Shown: positions 24,402-33,961 of the stretch, piece by piece
Numbering within the stretch: the first letter of the stretch is position 1
How the letters are laid out: every line of letters starts with the position of its first letter
DNA from: G963556115 sp963667375
GTDB taxonomy: Bacteria > Planctomycetota > SZUA-567
Direction of reading: 5' to 3'
DNA length: 64,000 nucleotides
NCBI GenBank assembly: GCA_963667375.1
Contig: OY763323.1
Span: 186,001-250,000 of the forward strand
The notes under the pieces: generated by a model
Told to the model about the DNA's origin: nothing
The model's input: the letters and a program-made list of their open reading frames with translations, nothing else
Database searches by the model: none
Program-made: the position numbers and the translations under genes

Positions 24402-26504
24402 CTAGAATTTATCCAGTTCCGTATCATTCAGCGGTATCTGCATCTCAGGAGTTACTAAAGAATAGCCGCCATGCTTCAACCTTCTATTCTTACCCATATT
24501 TTGCGCATTATCCTCCATAAGAATAAAATTACCCACCAGCTTCAGTAAGACGTCAGCCTGAGACTTCAACTCCTCAGCAGCCGCGGCTGATTCCTCGGCA
24601 TTTGAGGTATTCTGCTGCGTCACCGCATCGATCTGTTCCAGACCGATATTGATCTGGGATATGCCACCTGCCTGCTCAGTGCTTGCAGCATTAATTTCAG
24701 CGACCAGATCCTTGGTCTTAGCAACACTCTCAGCAATAAGTTTCAAGGACTGTGCGGTCTGCTCTGAGATTTTTACCCCTTCCTGAATCTCCAGATTATT
24801 ATTGGTAATCAGATCTGAGGTCTCCGCAGCGGCCTTGGCACTCCGTGCCGCCAGATTGCGCACTTCCTCGGCAACCACCGCAAAGCCTTTGCCATGCTGC
24901 CCGGCTCGCGCCGCCTCCACCGCGGCATTCAGCGCCAGAAGATTGGTCTGGAAAGCGATATCATCGATGGTTTTCACCACCTTCTGGGTTTGTTCAGCAT
25001 TGGCGCTGATCTTACTCATCGCCCCGGTCATCTCTGCCATTTGATTCTGCCCGGTCAATGCGGCCACGGTTACCTTTCCGGCAATAGTGTCGGCCTGGGT
25101 CGCGTTATCAGCGTTGACATTGGTTCTGTTACCAATCTCAATCATAGACGAGGATATCTCCTCCAGCGATGCCGCAGACTCTGTTGCCCCTTGTGATAAA
25201 GACTGGGAAGCGGCCGCTACCTGTGAACTCGCTCCGGCAAGCTGACCGACCGTCACCTTGACCTGATTGAGCGCAACATTAATCTTCTCAATACAGATAT
25301 TTGTTGCGTCTCTGGAACTTAATACAGCCTTCAGTATTGCCATTGAGGCCTTGCACATCGCCCCCATTTCATCCTTCTTCTTACCATATTCCTCAAAATT
25401 GGCGATAAGCTCTGAATGATCGACCGGTACCACCTTCTTGCTCCAGTCCCCTGCAGCGAGGTTATTCTTCAAAATATCGGCAACTCTCTCTGAAACAGCG
25501 GTCAACTCCAATAACCCCGCCTCAACAACCTGTGCCGGCTTGACTATCGAACGGGTGATCAGGATAGCAATAGCAAAACCCGCAGCCACCGAAACGACAA
25601 GCACAATGATCATTATCAGATAAACCCTTTTCACCACACTCTTCATATATGAAGACACACTGTTACGTATGCTTTGCGCCAGTTCAACCGCTTTTTCAGC
25701 TGATTCTTTCAGAATAACCATTTCACCGCGCCTCTCGATGTTTATCGCTCGAAACCTATCTACCAGTTCAGAATAATTATTCAACGCCTCCAGCACCTCC
25801 TGATGCGACTTTACCCAGATTTCATCAGACGAAAAACCAATACTTTTCTGAAGGCCGGTTTTTGCATTTTTAATATCATCAAGCCATTCTTCAGCTATTT
25901 TATCCTGCTCAGCAGCATCCAGTGCCAGCTGATATTTTCGCGCTGTCACCCGGACACGGTTGTACACTATTCTCACGTTCTCAACCTGAAAAATCTTGTC
26001 AACATCCGCCTTTGACAATTTACCGTTATTCGCCTGCATAATCCTGCTGACAAATTCCGGCAAATACTTATCAGTAATATCACGCAGATTAACAATTATT
26101 TTATTTGCACAATCAGATCGGGCTTTATCGGTTGCAACCAGATCCTGATCCAGCTTCCAGAAAATATCAATATGCTGCATATACGCCTCTCCGTCCTTGA
26201 TTATCTCCCCGGCAAGCTCCTTATTCTTCTTTGACACCATCATATCGCCCGCCTGTCGCATATAAGCCCCAATTTCAGCAATATCATGACTGATACCTTC
26301 ATAATACTTTTTATCTCTATAGACTATCAGTCTCAGAACATCTGTCTGTACGATATTCATAGAGCCAATTGCATCATTAACCAGTTTTGAAACTTCCGAC
26401 TGATCATCCATGTCATCGATTGAATTCAGCGCCACCGCGCCTACCACACAGATCAATACACACAATATACCAAATCCAAATCCCAGCTTTTTCCCTATCT
26501 TCAT
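24402..26504 (-). CDS. Methyl-accepting chemotaxis protein with helical periplasmic sensor
   Basis: 700 residues. Transmembrane segments lie near 9-28 and 293-317; between them is an all-helical sensor of about 260 residues resembling a helical bimodular or extended four-helix bundle domain. A HAMP linker follows. The signalling hairpin contains the conserved tip IDDIAFQTNLLALNAAVEAA-R-AGQHGKGFAVVAEEVRNLA and flanking methylation helices rich in E, Q and A. No C-terminal CheR-docking pentapeptide is seen. It should feed CheA/CheW; no other chemotaxis gene is in the window. The start has AAGGA seven bases upstream. Confidence 0.93.
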   Translation of the reverse strand: MKIGKKLGFGFGILCVLICVVGAVALNSIDDMDDQSEVSKLVNDAIGSMNIVQTDVLRLIVYRDKKYYEGISHDIAEIGAYMRQAGDMMVSKKNKELAGEIIKDGEAYMQHIDIFWKLDQDLVATDKARSDCANKIIVNLRDITDKYLPEFVSRIMQANNGKLSKADVDKIFQVENVRIVYNRVRVTARKYQLALDAAEQDKIAEEWLDDIKNAKTGLQKSIGFSSDEIWVKSHQEVLEALNNYSELVDRFRAINIERRGEMVILKESAEKAVELAQSIRNSVSSYMKSVVKRVYLIMIIVLVVSVAAGFAIAILITRSIVKPAQVVEAGLLELTAVSERVADILKNNLAAGDWSKKVVPVDHSELIANFEEYGKKKDEMGAMCKASMAILKAVLSSRDATNICIEKINVALNQVKVTVGQLAGASSQVAAASQSLSQGATESAASLEEISSSMIEIGNRTNVNADNATQADTIAGKVTVAALTGQNQMAEMTGAMSKISANAEQTQKVVKTIDDIAFQTNLLALNAAVEAARAGQHGKGFAVVAEEVRNLAARSAKAAAETSDLITNNNLEIQEGVKISEQTAQSLKLIAESVAKTKDLVAEINAASTEQAGGISQINIGLEQIDAVTQQNTSNAEESAAAAEELKSQADVLLKLVGNFILMEDNAQNMGKNRRLKHGGYSLVTPEMQIPLNDTELDKF

Positions 26505-26932
26505 CCTAATTTCCTTTTTTGCATAATTTTTGCCGCCACAATTTATAATTTTATGTTATTAAACATCAATTAAAAACTATGATATTTTAAATTATGTTAC
26601 ATTTGTGTCAAGTTATTTTTAGCATATGATTATGGAGCTTTTTACAGCGCTAAGACCTGATCTACGAAGCCGTCTACTTTTTTATCCTATATTAATGTAT
26701 TGCGAACATATATTTTCACAGCAATAACAGCATAATCTCATATTAATCACCATCTGACAATATTTACATAACCCAAATAACTTTGCTACACTTGATAGAA
26801 ACTACCATAAAATAAAATTTAAACTATTGACCATTATTTTCAGGAAAAATTTACCGCTAAAGTTGAAACATTTAAAACTGAACCTGATAAGAAAGTTTAA
26901 TCCTCTGCAACCATGCCAACTCATACTACGAA

Positions 26933-26963
26933 AATAAGCCCGCGACAGAATCGCAGGCTTATT
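26933..26963 (-). other. Isolated hairpin, possible minus-strand terminator
   Basis: AATAAGCC (26933-26940) pairs with GGCTTATT (26956-26963), extended inside by GCGA and TCGC. On the minus strand the arm runs into TTTTCG. No gene ends close by on that strand. Confidence 0.4.
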
Positions 26964-27332
26964 ATCATACCCTCTTTATCGATTTCACTGACACAATACG
27001 ATAACGTTCAAACTCTATGCAGAATCTCAAATAGTAAATACAAACAGACTGCCCCTCAAAATAAACCTGACTTGAAGCATTTCCGGCACTCCCCACATAA
27101 TCGGTTATTCGCATTCCAGACTCAGTATTCTACAAATCACCGCCTTATGCTGTTGAAAATGCAACTCTTACCCGTATTTTATCAATACACTGAGCTCCTG
27201 AGCATCATTCTGGAATTTTTTTAATTACAACCAGACACAACCGGTTGAACAGTCAAATACCCTCTCGCATTTTCACCGTTATATTCAATCTGACATAACC
27301 GTACTTTCACAACCACATAACAGTAATCTAAC

Positions 27333-27360
27333 TTGCATATACCGCAAAACAGGCTAGTAT
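27333..27360 (+). promoter_or_regulatory. Promoter of the second small cysteine protein
   Basis: TTGCAT (27333-27338) and TAGTAT (27355-27360) are 16 bases apart, the same arrangement as at 20302. Confidence 0.45.
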
Positions 27361-27420
27361 TTGCATAATTAACGTTATTGCTATTTAAGCGATCTGATTA
27401 ATATTGAGTGAGGCAGGAAG

Positions 27421-27768
27421 ATGACTACAGCGAGAGATGATCTGGTGTTTTTTATCAGCCACAGTGATAAGATGATACGGGACATTTTTACCAGCATGCC
27501 CTGTCATAATTATTTTACCGCCATCCTGGAGCTCGGCAGCAATGTGACTCCGAATAAAATTCACAGGAAATTACTGACTCTCAGTTATTTCCAGATAAGT
27601 GGGCTGATAGCTAAAGTTGCAGAATGCACCTGCCGTCCGGAGGAGCATTACTGCGGCTACACGGAGAGCACCTGCGCGAAATCCCGCATGATACATCTAT
27701 TCCAGGATTATCAGCAATGGAATATGCGTAACAGCAGCTGGCATGAGACAACAGGCTGCACCGTCTAA
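27421..27768 (+). CDS. Small cysteine-bearing protein of unknown function, paralogue 2
   Basis: 115 residues. AGGAAG sits directly before the ATG, with AGGCAGG a little further up. No known family is recognised. It is a clear paralogue of the protein at 20369: TTARDD, MPCHNYF, VTPNKIHRKLLTLS, AECTCRPEE, TESTCAKSRMIHLFQDYQQW and RNSS line up with it. The conserved PC, CTC and TC cysteines, plus a divergent CGY cysteine, suggest a metal-bound or redox-active helical protein. The stop codon lies inside a 10-bp inverted repeat (ACAGGCTGCA and TGCAGCCTGT). The gene is monocistronic and converges on the carbohydrate kinase operon. Confidence 0.7.
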   Translation: MTTARDDLVFFISHSDKMIRDIFTSMPCHNYFTAILELGSNVTPNKIHRKLLTLSYFQISGLIAKVAECTCRPEEHYCGYTESTCAKSRMIHLFQDYQQWNMRNSSWHETTGCTV

Positions 27769-27820
27769 GTTTTATTAAACCGTTACTGCAGCCTGTGATA
27801 ATGAAAAAACTACCTTGGAT

Positions 27821-29344
27821 CTAGGCATCCAGAGCAAAGAGCGGCTCGAGGGCGGTGAAGAGCACCTTGAATTTATGGTACTGCTCCCGGTACATCGCGT
27901 GCTTCTGCATATCCGGTTCATAGGTATCCTTGATCCTGACCATCGCCGCTACCGCACTCTCAATACTGCTGAAGATACCCGCCGCGCAGCCGGCAAGAAT
28001 CGCAGCACCCAGACACGCGGTATCCTGAGCCGAATAGGTTATATTCAGTGGTTTACCGGTAATATCAGCCTTGATCTGATTCCAGACATCGGATTTTGAA
28101 CCTCCGCCCATCGACCGGATCTGATTCACCTCCAGTCCCATATCCTCAATCGCCTCAAGATTCCGGCAGATTATATAGCCGAGACTCTCCATAATACTCC
28201 GGATAAAGTGCGCTTTGGTATGCTGCAGAGTCGCACCGTAGAAAACCCCTTTGGCATTCAGATTGACATCAGGAGCCATTGAGCCCTGCAGATGCGGCAG
28301 GGTTAGAAGCCCGTCGGCACCAGGTGCGATCTCTGATACCGCCCGGCTCATCAGATCATAGGCATCGGTTCCGGTCTTCGCCTGCTCATCAAGCAGTTCC
28401 TGACAGAACTTATCCCTGAACCAGCGCAGACACATCCCGCCGGTAGTAAAGGTATGCAGCATATAGGTGTCAGGAGTAGCAAAATAATGTACCGGCATCA
28501 ATCGGCTCTGATCATAGGTCAGTTCCGCAGTCGGCACACATATCGCCAGTGCCGCCCCGATATTCTCCGAGAAGATTCCGGGAGTAATATTGCCTACTCC
28601 GATAGCGCCGGCGACCTGATCCAGACAGCCGGTACTCACCTTCGCCGCCGGGGATACGCCGAGCATAGCCGCCATCTCCGGCAGAATGGTGCCGACAAGT
28701 TCACCCGACTCCATAACCTCCGGCAGCCACTCAGGCTCGATACCGACATACTCAAGCATCTCACCCCAGTATTCTTTGGTACGTATATCCCAGTATTCGG
28801 TGGATGTCAGGAGTGAACACTCCGCGACAAACCTGCCGGTCAGCATGTAGATTATATAATCCTCCAGCAGCAGGATTTTCCTGATCCGGCCGAAGACCTC
28901 CGGCTCATTTTCCTTTAGCCACATTACTTTCGCTACCGGCCAGCAGGCCTCAAAACTCACCTGCCCGGTAACCTCATAACACTTGGCATCGCCAAACTGT
29001 TCACGCAGCTTTTGAGCCTGCTCGCCCGCGCGGTTATCCATCCAGATTATGGAGTTGCGCAACGGCTTACCGTCAGTACCGAGAAAGCACAGAGTCTCTC
29101 CCTGCACCGAGAAACCGATAACACTGATATCACGGGTATCAATTGCACCATCGCGGGAAAGAAGCTCCATACAGCTTTTTATTGAATCCAGATACACTCC
29201 GCAGGGAAGCTCAACAAACTTGTTCCCCGGTGTCAGCAGCGAATACTCCACTACCGCCAGCGCGACCTGCTTACCTTCGCAATCGTATACAGCTGCCTTC
29301 AGCGATGTCGTGCCGATATCCAGCCCCAGAATAAGTTCCGGCAT
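27821..29344 (-). CDS. FGGY-family carbohydrate kinase (xylulokinase-like)
   Basis: 507 residues from the ATG at 29344 (AAGGAG six bases upstream). FGGY_N begins LILGLDIGTTSLKAAVYD; the catalytic aspartate region is SIIWMDNRAGEQA, and FGGY_C carries MGGGSKSDVWNQIKADITG and AQDTACLGAAILAGCAAGIF. By family the enzyme phosphorylates a sugar or polyol with ATP. It is the last gene of a leftward operon headed by a LivK-type transporter and faces, across a shared control region, a GlpA-like flavin dehydrogenase operon. That context suggests a polyol or ketose substrate whose phosphate is then oxidised. The exact substrate cannot be assigned. Confidence 0.88.
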   Translation of the reverse strand: MPELILGLDIGTTSLKAAVYDCEGKQVALAVVEYSLLTPGNKFVELPCGVYLDSIKSCMELLSRDGAIDTRDISVIGFSVQGETLCFLGTDGKPLRNSIIWMDNRAGEQAQKLREQFGDAKCYEVTGQVSFEACWPVAKVMWLKENEPEVFGRIRKILLLEDYIIYMLTGRFVAECSLLTSTEYWDIRTKEYWGEMLEYVGIEPEWLPEVMESGELVGTILPEMAAMLGVSPAAKVSTGCLDQVAGAIGVGNITPGIFSENIGAALAICVPTAELTYDQSRLMPVHYFATPDTYMLHTFTTGGMCLRWFRDKFCQELLDEQAKTGTDAYDLMSRAVSEIAPGADGLLTLPHLQGSMAPDVNLNAKGVFYGATLQHTKAHFIRSIMESLGYIICRNLEAIEDMGLEVNQIRSMGGGSKSDVWNQIKADITGKPLNITYSAQDTACLGAAILAGCAAGIFSSIESAVAAMVRIKDTYEPDMQKHAMYREQYHKFKVLFTALEPLFALDA

Positions 29345-29362
29345 AATCATCTCCTTCTGTAA

Positions 29363-29698
29363 TTACTGATGCGGTGCACATGACCAGGTCAATATCGCCT
29401 TGATTTCACCGATATTATACAGCTTATGATCCTTACCTTCCGGCACCAGCATTGCATCTCCGGCGGTCAGCCGATAGTAGGTATCATCCTGCGAGACGTA
29501 ACAGAGCACCTCACCCTGCACACAATAGAAGACCTCATGCGCCTCACTGTGCCCCGGATCAATCGCCCCGACTCCTCCCGGCGGCAGTTCAGACATACCA
29601 AAGGTTATCTTCTCAGTCTTGTAGTATTCACGGCATACCTCCTGATCCTCCATCCAGATCTTCGCCGCGTTTTTCCCGACAATCTTCACTTCACCCAT
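29363..29698 (-). CDS. Small cupin-domain protein
   Basis: 111 residues from the ATG at 29698; an ATG at 29710 directly abuts the AAGG. A single cupin_2 barrel: motif 1 is HSEAHEVFYCVQGEVLCYV (H, H, E positions) and motif 2 is LTAGDAMLVPEGKDHKLYNIG. Such proteins are metal-binding isomerases, epimerases or sugar-binding regulators. It lies between the TIM-barrel gene and the FGGY kinase in the operon, so a role in handling the same substrate is likely. No specific reaction can be named. Confidence 0.8.
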   Translation of the reverse strand: MGEVKIVGKNAAKIWMEDQEVCREYYKTEKITFGMSELPPGGVGAIDPGHSEAHEVFYCVQGEVLCYVSQDDTYYRLTAGDAMLVPEGKDHKLYNIGEIKAILTWSCAPHQ

Positions 29699-29734
29699 AC
29701 TGATCACCATCCTTTTTTGCAGTATACCGACATT

Positions 29735-30403
29735 CTACAGACTCTGCATGATCTCCAGCACCTTCTCCAGGTTGGTTCTGACATCCGCGCCAGCCACAAA
29801 CTTGGCATCAAACAGAGCTGTTCCCATAGTAAAGGCCCAGGGTTTGATTCTGCTGACAAACTCCAGCTTCTCTGGAGAACTTATACTGCCGGCGATGACT
29901 ACCGGTTTCTCTACCCGGCGGCAATACTCCTCAGCCAGCTCCGCTCCCTGCTCATGCCTGAACGTCAGCAGATCAATACCAAACACACCCTGATCCAGCA
30001 TACCCTCAGCATCAGCGATAATGGCATCAAATGTTCCTTCAAGCACACTGGGGCTGCCGTAGACCTCTCCACAAAATGGTAAGTATTTTATCTCCTTTTT
30101 GCAAAGATATTCGAATACCGCAGGATAAAAAATTGTTCCCATCAGATAGTCAAAGCCAAACTCGACCGCCAGCTCTGCTCCGCGCATACACTCCTCTTCA
30201 GAGTAGGATACCACCTCAAGAAATGTGGTCTTACCCGCATCCTTCATCGCCTTTACCAGCTCATGCATCTTGTCTTTAGCGAGTCCGACATCCTTGAAAC
30301 CCCAGAAGTTGATCGGCAGATCCTTGCAGGATTCAAAGGTCTCCAGCGCATTGCCAACCGTCTTATCACTATGTGTCAACATTATAATAATTTGTGATTC
30401 CAT
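29735..30403 (-). CDS. Phosphate-binding-type TIM-barrel protein, function unassigned
   Basis: 222 residues. The end of the sequence, KPVVIAGSISSPEKLEFVSR followed by AFTMGTALFDAKF, matches the phosphate-binding loops of ribulose-phosphate-binding barrels (HisA, TrpF, Eda type). Earlier strands include TTFLEVVSYSEEE, FGFDYLMGTIFYP and VFGIDLLTFRHEQ. I cannot name the family. Its position between a LivF-type ATPase gene and the cupin and kinase genes suggests an isomerase or aldolase step on a phosphorylated sugar. AGGAG lies eight bases before the ATG. Confidence 0.6.
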   Translation of the reverse strand: MESQIIIMLTHSDKTVGNALETFESCKDLPINFWGFKDVGLAKDKMHELVKAMKDAGKTTFLEVVSYSEEECMRGAELAVEFGFDYLMGTIFYPAVFEYLCKKEIKYLPFCGEVYGSPSVLEGTFDAIIADAEGMLDQGVFGIDLLTFRHEQGAELAEEYCRRVEKPVVIAGSISSPEKLEFVSRIKPWAFTMGTALFDAKFVAGADVRTNLEKVLEIMQSL

Positions 30404-30433
30404 ATTATTCTCCTAACTATTTATATTAAGTAT

Positions 30434-31171
30434 CTATCCCAGATATGCTTCAGCTATATCCCTATTCGCTTTTACCTTCTCCGGTTCCCCGTCATAGGTC
30501 ACCACTCCCGTCTCCAGAACATAACAGTAATCCGCTATCTCCATCGCCATCATCGCATTCTGCTCTACCAGCATAATGGTCTGGCCATTCTTGGCCACCT
30601 TCTCGATGATCGCGAAAATTTCCTCTACCAGCATCGGCGCCAGACCCATTGACGGCTCATCCAGGAGCAGCACCTCACTCCCGGTCACAATTGCCCGGCT
30701 GATCGCCAGCATCTGCTGTTCGCCGCCGGAAAGTGTGCCTCCGGACTGATTTACACGTTCTCTCAGCCGCGGAAAGAGCTCCAGCACGTACTCAAAGCGC
30801 TCACGATACAAGGCTTTATTCTCATGCTCATACAGATATGCCGCTACCCGGAGATTCTCCCCGACCGTCAGATCAGGGAATATATGCCGCCCTTCCGGCA
30901 CATGCACTACGCCCATCTGCGTTATCTTGTGCGTCGGCATATTTGCGATATTATTCCCGTCAAAGATGATCTCACCCTGCTTCACCGGCAGAACACCGGT
31001 AAGAGCATTCAGAGTAGTCGATTTCCCCGCTCCGTTGGCTCCGAGCATTGCTACAATTTCACCTTTATAGATGTCGAAGGATATCCCTTTGATAGCGGCG
31101 ATCTTACCGTGAAAGACAAAGAGGTTTTCAGCCTTCAGAATGAGGTTCTCATTTTTTTCTCGGTTTGTCAT
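30434..31171 (-). CDS. HAAT-family ABC transporter ATPase, LivF-type
   Basis: 245 residues. Walker A GANGAGKSTTLNALTG, Q-loop region VVHVPEGRHIFPDLTV (a LivF hallmark), signature LSGGEQQMLAISRA, Walker B VLLLDEPSMGLAP and H-loop MLVEQNAMMAMEIAD. It pairs with the LivG-type ATPase encoded immediately upstream, one base away. In classical systems the pair energises uptake of branched-chain amino acids; here the operon ends in a carbohydrate kinase, so the substrate may differ. Confidence 0.92.
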   Translation of the reverse strand: MTNREKNENLILKAENLFVFHGKIAAIKGISFDIYKGEIVAMLGANGAGKSTTLNALTGVLPVKQGEIIFDGNNIANMPTHKITQMGVVHVPEGRHIFPDLTVGENLRVAAYLYEHENKALYRERFEYVLELFPRLRERVNQSGGTLSGGEQQMLAISRAIVTGSEVLLLDEPSMGLAPMLVEEIFAIIEKVAKNGQTIMLVEQNAMMAMEIADYCYVLETGVVTYDGEPEKVKANRDIAEAYLG

Positions 31172-31172
31172 T

Positions 31173-31949
31173 TTATCCCTTTGCCTTCCCTAGATATGCT
31201 TCAAGCACCTGTTCATTCGACTTTACCTCTTCAGGCTTGCCCTGCGCCAGTTTCTTGCCGAAATTAACCACCAATATCTCATCACAGATTCCCATCACCA
31301 GCCGCATCTGATGCTCAATCACAATTATGGTAAGATTGAGCGCCTCTCTGATACGCAGAATGAGCTGATTCAGATCATCGATCTCCGCCGGATTCATACC
31401 CGCAGCCGGCTCATCAAGGAGTATCACCTGAGGCTTGCAGCAAAGCGCGCGGGCAATCTCTATCCGGCGCTGCACCCCGTACGCAAGTGATCCGGCAATA
31501 CTCTCTGCATAATCACTCAGATTAAGCAGTGCGAGTATCTCCCGGCACTCCCGGTCGATACGCGCTTCTTCCTTTCTGAACCTGGGGGTGCGCAGAAAGG
31601 TGGCAAACAGCCCGTAGTTGGTATGTGCGAAGGAGGCTATCTTCAGATTGTTCAGTACCGTCTCGCTCTCAAAGAGCCTGATATTCTGAAATGTTCGTGA
31701 GATACCGTCTCCGGTGATTTCATGCGGCAGAGCTTTATTGAGAGAACGGTCAAGAAAACGTATATTACCCGATGTTGGAGTATACACCCCGGTTATCACA
31801 TTGAAGATGGTGGTCTTCCCGGCGCCATTCGGACCGATAATTCCCATGATCGATCCCCGCTTCACATTAAAACTGAGATCATCTATCGCCTTGACACCAC
31901 CGAAATACATACAGGCATTCTGCAGTGAGATCAGATCATTTTCATACAT
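31173..31949 (-). CDS. HAAT-family ABC transporter ATPase, LivG-type
   Basis: 258 residues. Walker A GPNGAGKTTIFNVITG, the LivG-typical ISRTFQNIRLF, signature region LAYGVQRRIEIARAL (Gly-Val variant), Walker B VILLDEPAAGMNP and H-loop VIEHQMRLVMGICD. The start overlaps the 3' end of the LivM-type permease gene by a few bases, implying translational coupling. Confidence 0.92.
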   Translation of the reverse strand: MYENDLISLQNACMYFGGVKAIDDLSFNVKRGSIMGIIGPNGAGKTTIFNVITGVYTPTSGNIRFLDRSLNKALPHEITGDGISRTFQNIRLFESETVLNNLKIASFAHTNYGLFATFLRTPRFRKEEARIDRECREILALLNLSDYAESIAGSLAYGVQRRIEIARALCCKPQVILLDEPAAGMNPAEIDDLNQLILRIREALNLTIIVIEHQMRLVMGICDEILVVNFGKKLAQGKPEEVKSNEQVLEAYLGKAKG

Positions 31950-32943
31950 TATCCGACTCCTTCCGTTTCACCCTATAGTCTCTGACTTTCTGCAACAGGT
32001 CACGGACAACACCGCCGATCTCTTTATAACCGAACACGCCTTTAGGCAGTATTACCATTATGATGCAGAGCATACTGCCGCCAATGACCCATCTCCAGGT
32101 TCCAAAGTCCTTGAAGAGCTGAATAATCAGCTGCCAGGCCGCAGAACCGAAAATTGCTCCGGTTATACTTCCCACTCCTCCCAGATACACCATTATCAGA
32201 CCTTCCACAATATTGGAGAAACCATAAGCCGCCGGGCTGGTATACGCCAGCAGATGACTGATTAGCGCTCCGGAAATTCCGATCAGAAAGGCTGATATTG
32301 CAAATACGGTTATCTTTATCCGCTTCACATTTACCGATACCAGCATCGCCGCGGTCTGATCTTCACGGATCGCATTGATACTTCTGCCGAATTTTGAATT
32401 GATCAGTGTTGTTACCACATAGATCGACAGCAGCAGACAGCCGAATATCCAGTAGATATTAGTGAACTTGGGAATATCATTCATACCCTGTGAGGCGCCG
32501 ACAAAGGACATATTCTGAAATATGCTCTGCAGTATCAGCGTAAAACCGAGAGTAATAATTGCCAGATAGTCCCCCTTCACCTTCATGGACGGAATAGCGA
32601 CTATTATTCCGAATATCAGTGCCGCCAGACCACCGATCAGAATCGAAGCCGGAAACATCCACTCCTCGGTAAAATAATACTTACTGGCTATCGCTGAAGC
32701 ATACGCCCCTACCGCCATATATCCGGCATGCGCGAGTGAAAAAACTCCCAGATAGCCGTTTACCAGATTTATTCCGATTACACAGATAGAATAGATACCG
32801 ATATAGTCAAGGATGAGAATAACCGATGATGACAGGACATGGGATCTTTCCAGTGCAATCAGACACATCACGATAATTCCGACAGCAATCAATCTGGGGA
32901 CAGCCCTGCTTTTTTGTACCGAATCACTTTGCTTTAATGCCAT
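31942..32943 (-). CDS. HAAT-family ABC transporter permease, LivM-type
   Basis: 333 residues with about nine hydrophobic segments. BPD_transp_2 features include NLVNGYLGVFSLAHAGYMAVGAY, GDYLAIITLGFTLILQSIFQN and a cytoplasmic coupling segment FGRSINAIREDQTAAMLVSVNV. AAGGG lies eight bases before the ATG, which follows the LivH-type stop closely. It forms the heteromeric channel with the LivH-type protein. Confidence 0.9.
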   Translation of the reverse strand: MALKQSDSVQKSRAVPRLIAVGIIVMCLIALERSHVLSSSVILILDYIGIYSICVIGINLVNGYLGVFSLAHAGYMAVGAYASAIASKYYFTEEWMFPASILIGGLAALIFGIIVAIPSMKVKGDYLAIITLGFTLILQSIFQNMSFVGASQGMNDIPKFTNIYWIFGCLLLSIYVVTTLINSKFGRSINAIREDQTAAMLVSVNVKRIKITVFAISAFLIGISGALISHLLAYTSPAAYGFSNIVEGLIMVYLGGVGSITGAIFGSAAWQLIIQLFKDFGTWRWVIGGSMLCIIMVILPKGVFGYKEIGGVVRDLLQKVRDYRVKRKESDNV

Positions 32944-32954
32944 TACATTGTCCC

Positions 32955-33857
32955 TTATATCTTTTCTGATTCATTTTTACCCAGGAGCCCTGTCGGTTTG
33001 ATCAACAGCACGATGATAAGAACCGCAAAGGCGACGATATCCTTATAACTTGATACCGGCAGCACTATCGGCGATATCACACTTATCGCTCCGATCAGAT
33101 ATCCTCCAAGTACCGCTCCTCTGATACTGCCTATTCCGCCGAGAACCGCGGCAATAAATGACCACCAGATAATCGAATCCCCAACATTGTAGGAAAAAAT
33201 ACTGTAAGCCGTTCCATACAGGCTGGCGGCGATCGCAGCCAGAACCGCACCGAACACGAACGCATAACTTATAACTCTGCTGGTTGAAATTCCCATGAAC
33301 CCTGCCGCTACCGGATCCTGCGAGACCGCGCGCATGGCGGTACCCAGTCTGGTCTTCTTGACCACGATATTCAGGATCACCATGGCAAGTATCGCAATAA
33401 CGACGATCAGAATTTTATAGAGGGGTATCGGCAGACCAGCGAAGTTTATACGTATTTTCGGGATCAGTGACGGCATGCGCAGCGCTCTGGATCCGGCAAT
33501 ATTCAGTAATAAATATTCCAGAACCATACCCACACCGACAGATGAAACGACGACTGAAATTTTAGGGGCGTTTCTCAGAGGCTTATACGCCACCCGCTCC
33601 ATAATGAGTGCCACCACAGAGGTCACCACACATGCAACTGTCAGCGCCGCCACATAAACCAGCCAGGTACTCTTGATAGTCTTGAAGAGCAAGGTGCTGA
33701 CAAAGAACAGGACATACATCGATACTCCGAAAATACTTCCATGGGCGAAATTAACCAGCCCCGCTATCCCGTAAACCATCGAGAAGGAGATCGCCACCAG
33801 AGCATAGATACTGCCCAACTGCAGAAAATTAATTAACTGCTGTATAATAATATTCAA
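32955..33857 (-). CDS. HAAT-family ABC transporter permease, LivH-type (TTG start)
   Basis: 300 residues. The hydrophobic profile and the motifs YALVAISFSMVYGIAGLVNFAHGSIF, TRLGTAMRAVSQDPVAAGFMGI and AAVLGGIGSIRGAVLGGYL identify a LivH-type channel subunit. The initiation codon is TTG, with AGAGG six to seven bases upstream; no ATG is available near the family's normal N-terminus. It is separated from the binding-protein gene by about 100 bases that contain a strong hairpin. Confidence 0.9.
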   Translation of the reverse strand: MNIIIQQLINFLQLGSIYALVAISFSMVYGIAGLVNFAHGSIFGVSMYVLFFVSTLLFKTIKSTWLVYVAALTVACVVTSVVALIMERVAYKPLRNAPKISVVVSSVGVGMVLEYLLLNIAGSRALRMPSLIPKIRINFAGLPIPLYKILIVVIAILAMVILNIVVKKTRLGTAMRAVSQDPVAAGFMGISTSRVISYAFVFGAVLAAIAASLYGTAYSIFSYNVGDSIIWWSFIAAVLGGIGSIRGAVLGGYLIGAISVISPIVLPVSSYKDIVAFAVLIIVLLIKPTGLLGKNESEKI

Positions 33858-33904
33858 AACAAACCTCTCATATATTATCTATTTTTGAATAATGGTAGGA
33901 TGTG

Positions 33905-33940
33905 TGATTGCCATCATCAGGAGCACCGTGATGGCAATCA
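33905..33940 (-). other. Intercistronic hairpin after the LivK-type gene
   Basis: TGATTGCCATCA (33905-33916) pairs perfectly with TGATGGCAATCA (33929-33940) around 12 bases, with no T-run. It lies between the binding-protein and permease genes, as at 16737-16789, and probably stabilises the upstream mRNA. Confidence 0.6.
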
Positions 33941-33961
33941 TCACCTGTACTGTGTTTTTGA

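Larger units (their letters stand above)
26505..27420. other. 0.9-kb intergenic region
   Basis: No supported gene. It holds the upstream region of the chemoreceptor, a strong isolated hairpin (26933-26963) and the promoter of the second small cysteine protein (27333-27360). A 103-codon rightward frame at 26913-27224 has no ribosome-binding site or family features. Confidence 0.4.

Noticed and set aside
26913..27224. 103-codon rightward frame
   Set aside because: No ribosome-binding site, composition unlike real genes here, and it spans the orphan hairpin.
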